This document shows, one piece after another, positions 60,333 to 64,000 of a stretch of DNA of 64,000 bases (within the stretch, counting starts at the first letter, position 1; every line of letters begins with the position of its first letter). The translations under genes and the position numbers were made by a program. A model generated the notes under the pieces. It searched no databases. It was given only the letters and a program-made list of their open reading frames with translations, and had not been told where the DNA came from. The stretch spans positions 62,001 to 126,000 of the forward strand of contig CALUCD010000007.1 in NCBI GenBank assembly GCA_943914465.1, given 5' to 3'. The stretch is from an uncultured Corynebacterium sp. GTDB lineage: Bacteria; Actinomycetota; Actinomycetes; Mycobacteriales; Mycobacteriaceae.

Positions 60333-61142
60333 ATGACGAACAACGCGGACGCGCAGGAACCCAGCGAGGTTTCCGAGGCTCCTGAGGCTGCCGAGACCCC
60401 CAAGACTGATGCCCCGGCCGAAGAGGAGTGGTGGGAAGACAACAGCCTGCCCTGGAACTCCAAGCCCACCAAACAAGATTATTGGTGCCTGGGCTGGTTC
60501 GGGTTCGCCGGGTTGTTCGGTCTTGCCATGATCCCGCTGCGCGCCTGGCTGCTCGGCCTTGATCCGCCGCTCATGCTCGCGCTGACTGGCTCGCGCGTTG
60601 GTGCTGCCTCAACAGGTGCGCTCGCCGGTGTGGGCCAAGCGCCCCACTGGTTGTTCTACCTGCTCATCGGGTCGATTGTGGCGATCAAGTTCAACTGGAT
60701 CTACTGGTGGGCCGGCAAACTGTGGGGCCGCGGCATCCTCGACGTGCAAGCCTCCAACTCGCCGCGCGCTGCGAAGAACATCGCGCGGGTCGAAGGCTGG
60801 GCAGTACGCCTTGGGTGGTTGGGCATATTCCTTGCCTACCTGCCCATTCCGCTGCCGATCGCGTTTGTGGTGTTCGTGCTTATGGGCATGACCGGGATGC
60901 CGCTGTGGAATTTCATTGTGCTCGACTTCATCTCCAAGACCGTGTGGTCATTGCTCTACTTCGGGCTGGGTTGGATGATCGGTGAGCCGGTGGTGTTCGT
61001 GCTTGAGCAGTACGCGAAGGTGGCCAACTGGATTGCAATTGGGCTGATCGTGCTCATCTTTGTTGGTACTTACCGCAACCAGTCCAAGAAGGCGAAGATT
61101 GAGCGCGCCGGCGTAGGCAATGTGATGAATGCGGGCCAATAG
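60333..61142 (+). CDS. DedA/SNARE-associated family membrane protein
   Basis: A 269-aa protein. The N-terminal 50 residues are acidic and Pro/Glu-rich. A membrane core with about five segments follows, carrying the DedA-type region KFNWIYWWAGKLWG and YLPIPLPIAFV. A basic tail ends the protein. DedA proteins recycle lipid carriers such as undecaprenyl phosphate or influence membrane charge balance. It interrupts the hem run between hemY and hemL and probably has its own promoter, so a heme role is not implied. Confidence 0.78.
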   Translation: MTNNADAQEPSEVSEAPEAAETPKTDAPAEEEWWEDNSLPWNSKPTKQDYWCLGWFGFAGLFGLAMIPLRAWLLGLDPPLMLALTGSRVGAASTGALAGVGQAPHWLFYLLIGSIVAIKFNWIYWWAGKLWGRGILDVQASNSPRAAKNIARVEGWAVRLGWLGIFLAYLPIPLPIAFVVFVLMGMTGMPLWNFIVLDFISKTVWSLLYFGLGWMIGEPVVFVLEQYAKVANWIAIGLIVLIFVGTYRNQSKKAKIERAGVGNVMNAGQ

Positions 61143-61177
61143 TCGCCTTCGCCCCGCCGGTTGTTGGCAGAGCTCGT

Positions 61178-61205
61178 GCGGTTTTGATCGCGCGGTTTTG
61201 ATCGC
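61178..61205. repeat. Perfect 14-bp tandem duplication
   Basis: GCGGTTTTGATCGC occurs twice head-to-tail (61178-61191 and 61192-61205) in the spacer before hemL, immediately left of the first hairpin element. Confidence 0.85.
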
Positions 61206-61243
61206 GGGCTAGTAGTTTCATCGGCCTGCTAGCCCGGAATGCA
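61206..61243. repeat. Hairpin repeat element, copy 1
   Basis: GGGCTAG (61206-61212) pairs with CTAGCCC (61229-61235). The 38-bp element matches the reverse complement of copy 2 at roughly 80 percent of positions with one indel. Confidence 0.6.
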
Positions 61244-61293
61244 GATCCGCGGTTTGCGGGTCGGGTGCGAGCTGGGGTTTTACCCGCCCGGTT

Positions 61294-61338
61294 GCATCCT
61301 GGGCTAGCGGGACCGACGACACTGCTAGCCCAGGATGC
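61294..61338. repeat. Hairpin repeat element, copy 2 (inverted)
   Basis: A perfect 15-bp stem, 61294-61308 with 61324-61338, has a 15-base loop. No T-run follows, so it is not a normal terminator. With copy 1 it forms a back-to-back pair like bacterial REP/BIME elements. Confidence 0.75.
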
Positions 61339-61420
61339 GGAAGAGGCGAGGTGCGTGCGCCTGCAGGCAGGATCAACCGAGCCGCGCAACCGGGCAGCGG
61401 GGGCGCCGGCGGCCATGACC

Positions 61421-61426
61421 TACACT
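61421..61426 (+). promoter_or_regulatory. -10 hexamer, leaderless-type, for hemL
   Basis: TACACT ends eight bases before the ATG at 61435, downstream of the hairpin repeats, so hemL is probably transcribed from its own promoter. Confidence 0.42.
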
Positions 61427-61434
61427 GGGCAACC

Positions 61435-62799
61435 ATGACTGCCACGCATCCTGACGGCGAGACACACCTCACCGGCGAGACACACCCCACCACCGCCCGC
61501 TCCCGCGCGTTGTTTGAGCGCGCGCAGCAGGTCACCCCAGGGGGTGTGAACTCCCCGGTGCGAGCCTTCGGGTCGGTCGGCGGCCAGACCCGTTTCATGC
61601 ACAGCGCCCACGGCAGCACCCTGATTGACGCGGATGGCAACCGCTACGTCGACCTCATTAACTCCTGGGGGCCGATGCTCAACGGCCACGCTCACCCGGA
61701 GATCTTGGAGGCGGTCCACCGCGCGTTGGATAACGGCCTGAGCTTTGGTACGCCGACGGAGGCGGAGGTGGAGATCGCGGAGATGATTGTCCAGCGCACG
61801 TCGGTGGAGCAGGTGCGCATGGTCAACTCCGGTACGGAGGCGACGATGAGCGCGGTGCGCCTTGCGCGCGGGTTCACGGGGCGGCCGAAGATTATCAAGT
61901 TTGAAGGTTGCTACCACGGCCATGTGGATGCGCTGCTGGCCGCGGCGGGTTCTGGCATTGCAACCTTCGCCATCCCTGATTCACCGGGGGTGACGGGCGC
62001 GCAGGCGGCGGACACGATTGTGGTGCCGTACAACGACATCGCGGCTGTGCAGGCGACGTTTGATGAGCACCCGGAGCAGATCGCCGCCATCATCACGGAG
62101 GCCGCGGCGGGCAACATGGGTACTGTCGCGCCGCAGAATGACTTCAATCAGAAGCTCAAAGACCTTGCGCATGCCAATGGCGCGCTGCTCATTATTGACG
62201 AGGTGATGACCGGTTTTCGCACCTCCTACCGGGGCTGGTACGGCGTTGATCATGTCGCAGGGGATCTGACCACGTTTGGCAAAGTCATCTCCGGTGGCCT
62301 GCCTGCTGCTGCGTTTGGCGGCAGGCGGGACGTGATGGACCGGCTCGCCCCGAATGGGCCGGTGTACCAGGCAGGGACACTCTCGGGCAATCCGGTGGCG
62401 ATGGCGGCGGGCATGGCGTCGTTACGCTTGGCGTCGGAAGATATTTACCCGCAGCTGGAGCGCAACGCGGATCTGCTCGCGGGCTTGATCTCGCAGGCGC
62501 TGACGCGCGAAGGTGTGGCGCACCATATTCAGCGCGCGGCGACGATGCTCTCAGTGCGTTTCGCGGAAGGCGAGGGGCACAATTTCGCGGACATGCGCGC
62601 TGCGGAGACGTTCCGCTATGCACCGTTTTTCCATGCGCTTCTCGACGCGAGCGTCTACGCCCCACCCAGCCCGTTTGAAACCTGGTTCGTCTCCACGGCG
62701 CTGACTGATGAAGACTTCGGCACGATTGAACAGGCGCTTCGGCCGGCGGCAAAGGCTGCGGCGAGTGCTGTGGCTGCACCAACGGAGTCGGGCGCATGA
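61435..62799 (+). CDS. hemL: Glutamate-1-semialdehyde 2,1-aminomutase
   Basis: A 454-aa PLP enzyme converting glutamate-1-semialdehyde to 5-aminolevulinate. It has VTPGGVNSPVRAF, GHAHPEI, VNSGTEATMSAVRLARG, the PLP aspartate in LIIDEVMTGFR, and the catalytic lysine in TTFGKVISGG. The first 18 residues contain a duplicated GETH(L/P)T motif encoded by an 18-bp tandem repeat (61456-61491). The stop overlaps the next start by four bases (ATGA). Confidence 0.95.
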   Translation: MTATHPDGETHLTGETHPTTARSRALFERAQQVTPGGVNSPVRAFGSVGGQTRFMHSAHGSTLIDADGNRYVDLINSWGPMLNGHAHPEILEAVHRALDNGLSFGTPTEAEVEIAEMIVQRTSVEQVRMVNSGTEATMSAVRLARGFTGRPKIIKFEGCYHGHVDALLAAAGSGIATFAIPDSPGVTGAQAADTIVVPYNDIAAVQATFDEHPEQIAAIITEAAAGNMGTVAPQNDFNQKLKDLAHANGALLIIDEVMTGFRTSYRGWYGVDHVAGDLTTFGKVISGGLPAAAFGGRRDVMDRLAPNGPVYQAGTLSGNPVAMAAGMASLRLASEDIYPQLERNADLLAGLISQALTREGVAHHIQRAATMLSVRFAEGEGHNFADMRAAETFRYAPFFHALLDASVYAPPSPFETWFVSTALTDEDFGTIEQALRPAAKAAASAVAAPTESGA

Positions 62800-63407
62800 C
62801 GGCGGCGGACACCACGATTGTGCACCTGGTGCGCCACGGGGAGGTGTACAACCCGAGAAAGATTCTCTACGGGCGGATGCCGGGTTACCACCTGAGTTCG
62901 CGGGGACGGTCGATGGCCGCGGCGACCGCGAAGTTTTTCGCTGGCAGGGACGTGGCGTACCTGGCGGCAAGCCCGCTGGAGCGGGCGCAGGAAACCGCGG
63001 AACCGATCGCGGCGGTCACTGGCTGCGAGGTGCACACCTGTGAGGAGATCGTGGAGGCCGGCAACACCTTCGAAGGCCTGCGCACGAAAGGTTGGCGCAG
63101 CCAGTTGTTCAACCCGATCCGCTGGCGGTATATGACGAACCCGGCCAAACCGAGTTGGGGCGAGCCGTATGAGGAAATCTGGGCCAGGATGCAGGTGGCG
63201 CTGCAGCGCGCCCGCGCCCAGGCGGCGGGCCGTGAGGCGGTGCTGGTGAGCCACCAGTTGCCGATTGTCATGGTCCAACGTGCCGTGCAAGGCAAGCCGC
63301 TGCGGCACATGAGCAGGGAGTGCGACTTGGCCAGTGTGACATCACTTGTGTTTGATGGTGACGATGTTATTGACTGGACGTACTCGACGCCTGCCGCGCA
63401 CATCTGA
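62796..63407 (+). CDS. Histidine phosphatase family protein (GpmB-like)
   Basis: A 203-aa phosphoglycerate-mutase-fold protein. The catalytic motif LVRHGEV is at the N-terminus, the second histidine is in VLVSHQLPIVMV, and a conserved glutamate lies in WGEPYEEIWARM. It overlaps hemL by four bases and matches the mycobacterial gene order (Rv0525-like). True mutase activity is unlikely; it is probably a phosphatase of unknown substrate. Confidence 0.85.
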   Translation: MTAADTTIVHLVRHGEVYNPRKILYGRMPGYHLSSRGRSMAAATAKFFAGRDVAYLAASPLERAQETAEPIAAVTGCEVHTCEEIVEAGNTFEGLRTKGWRSQLFNPIRWRYMTNPAKPSWGEPYEEIWARMQVALQRARAQAAGREAVLVSHQLPIVMVQRAVQGKPLRHMSRECDLASVTSLVFDGDDVIDWTYSTPAAHI

Positions 63408-63448
63408 TTCCATCTGAGTCCACCACCATTTGAGAGGTCGCCGGAAAT

Positions 63449-64000
63449 ATGCCCCACTACCGCGCCATGAGGCGTGACCGTTTCCGCGCCGTCGGGTTTG
63501 CCTGCGTGCTACTCACGGCGGCTGGCGGGGTATCGGCGTGCTCGAATTCGGCCATGCGTGGCGATGACGGCGGCACGTTCGCGTTTCATTCCCCGGGCGG
63601 CCAGGTGGAGATTTTTTACGATGAGGCGCAGCGCCGCCCACTTGCTGGTTTTGCGGGTGAGTCGCTGATGGACCCGGGCGAAGAGATTGCGCTCGACGAT
63701 TTCGATGGCCAAATTGTTGTGCTCAACGCCTGGGGGCAGTGGTGCGCGCCGTGCCGGGCGGAAGTGGACGATCTGCAGGAGGTGCACGAGGCGCTTCAGG
63801 CCGGCAGCACGCCCACCGGGACCGTGCTCGGCATCAACGTGCGCGATTACAACCCACAGATCGCTCGTGACTTCGTAGAGGACAGCGGGGTGACCTACCC
63901 GTCGATCTATGACCCACCGTTTAAAACGGCAGCCAGCTTGGGCGGGGTGCCCAGTTCGGTCATCCCCACCACGGTGGTACTTGACGCGCAGCATCGCCCG
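63449..64000 (+). CDS. TlpA/ResA-like thiol-disulfide lipoprotein (partial, runs off the window)
   Basis: 184 codons are visible with no stop before the window end. A signal peptide (about 13-30) ends at the lipobox VSA-C31, so it is probably a lipoprotein. The thioredoxin domain carries WCAPC at 98-102 (C99, C102) in a TlpA context (VVLNAWGQW) and a GVPSSVIPTT cis-proline segment. Position after gpmB and, in mycobacteria, before ccdA/ResB/CcsA suggests a role in cytochrome c maturation. ATG at 63449 is favoured; one at 63467 is possible. Confidence 0.88.
   Translation, partial: MPHYRAMRRDRFRAVGFACVLLTAAGGVSACSNSAMRGDDGGTFAFHSPGGQVEIFYDEAQRRPLAGFAGESLMDPGEEIALDDFDGQIVVLNAWGQWCAPCRAEVDDLQEVHEALQAGSTPTGTVLGINVRDYNPQIARDFVEDSGVTYPSIYDPPFKTAASLGGVPSSVIPTTVVLDAQHRP

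Noticed and set aside
1..64000. tRNA, rRNA, CRISPR arrays and complete insertion sequences
   Set aside because: No T-loop-like GGTTCGAATCC sequence, no regularly spaced repeats and no transposase were found when reading through the window.

Overview
The window is chromosomal DNA of a mycolate-containing actinobacterium, almost certainly a Corynebacterium. Evidence: two secreted mycolyltransferases, mycothiol genes (mshA and a mycothiol-type formaldehyde dehydrogenase), a fused RmlC-RmlD protein, a Bacillus-type sdhCAB operon, high GC, and many start codons lying only 6-8 bases after a TANNNT -10 hexamer, as expected of leaderless actinobacterial transcripts. From position 38.6 kb to the end the gene order (mshA, gpmA, senX3-regX3, a Cys-rich protein, ppx, proC, an excisionase-type HTH gene, bS22, serB1, glutaredoxin, hemA-C-D-B ... 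hemL, gpmB, TlpA-like) follows the order of the Mycobacterium tuberculosis Rv0486-Rv0526 region as I remember it. The species cannot be named from the sequence alone.

Layout. 0.2-1.9 kb: mycothiol-dependent alcohol/formaldehyde dehydrogenase and an MBL-fold hydrolase. 1.9-4.6 kb: acyl-CoA ligase divergent from a secreted SGNH hydrolase. 4.6-9.8 kb: minus-strand cell-wall sugar cluster (DUF2304, two family-2 glycosyltransferases, RmlA, RmlC-RmlD, RmlB). 9.8-13.9 kb: an accessory-looking stretch with an AlbA_2/HATPase regulator, a flippase-like protein and a solitary restriction-endonuclease-like protein flanked by related palindromic repeats. 14-16.8 kb: two mycolyltransferases with a 36-codon plus-strand mini-gene between them. 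16.9-24.5 kb: lpd, an SRPBCC protein, sdhCAB and membrane proteins. 24.5-30 kb: envelope and housekeeping genes including murB. 30-32.7 kb: an uncharacterised ABC exporter. 33-36.4 kb: tandem paralogous acyl-CoA ligases that share a palindromic promoter element. 36.8-38.6 kb: an EspI-like ParA-type ATPase. 38.7-48.8 kb: the conserved mshA-to-glutaredoxin block. 48.8-63.4 kb: a nearly continuous heme biosynthesis cluster (hemA, C, D, B, E, Y, L). The window ends inside a thioredoxin-like lipoprotein.

How the genes fit together. Envelope building is served by dTDP-rhamnose synthesis, glycosyltransferases, mycolyl transfer, fatty-acid activation, LmeA-like and DedA proteins and MurB. Central respiration (Lpd, SDH) sits beside tetrapyrrole synthesis. 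Inside the hem cluster two unknown membrane proteins and a large P-type-ATPase-like protein lie between hemB and hemE; that protein has lost the phosphorylated aspartate, the CPC metal motif and the GDGxND motif, so it is probably not a working pump. The most interesting observations are this pseudo-ATPase, the mini-gene between the mycolyltransferases (a candidate small mycoloylated or porin-like peptide), the paired palindromic repeats around the solitary nuclease-like gene, and the shared operator of the two ligases. No rRNA, tRNA, CRISPR array or complete insertion sequence was seen.
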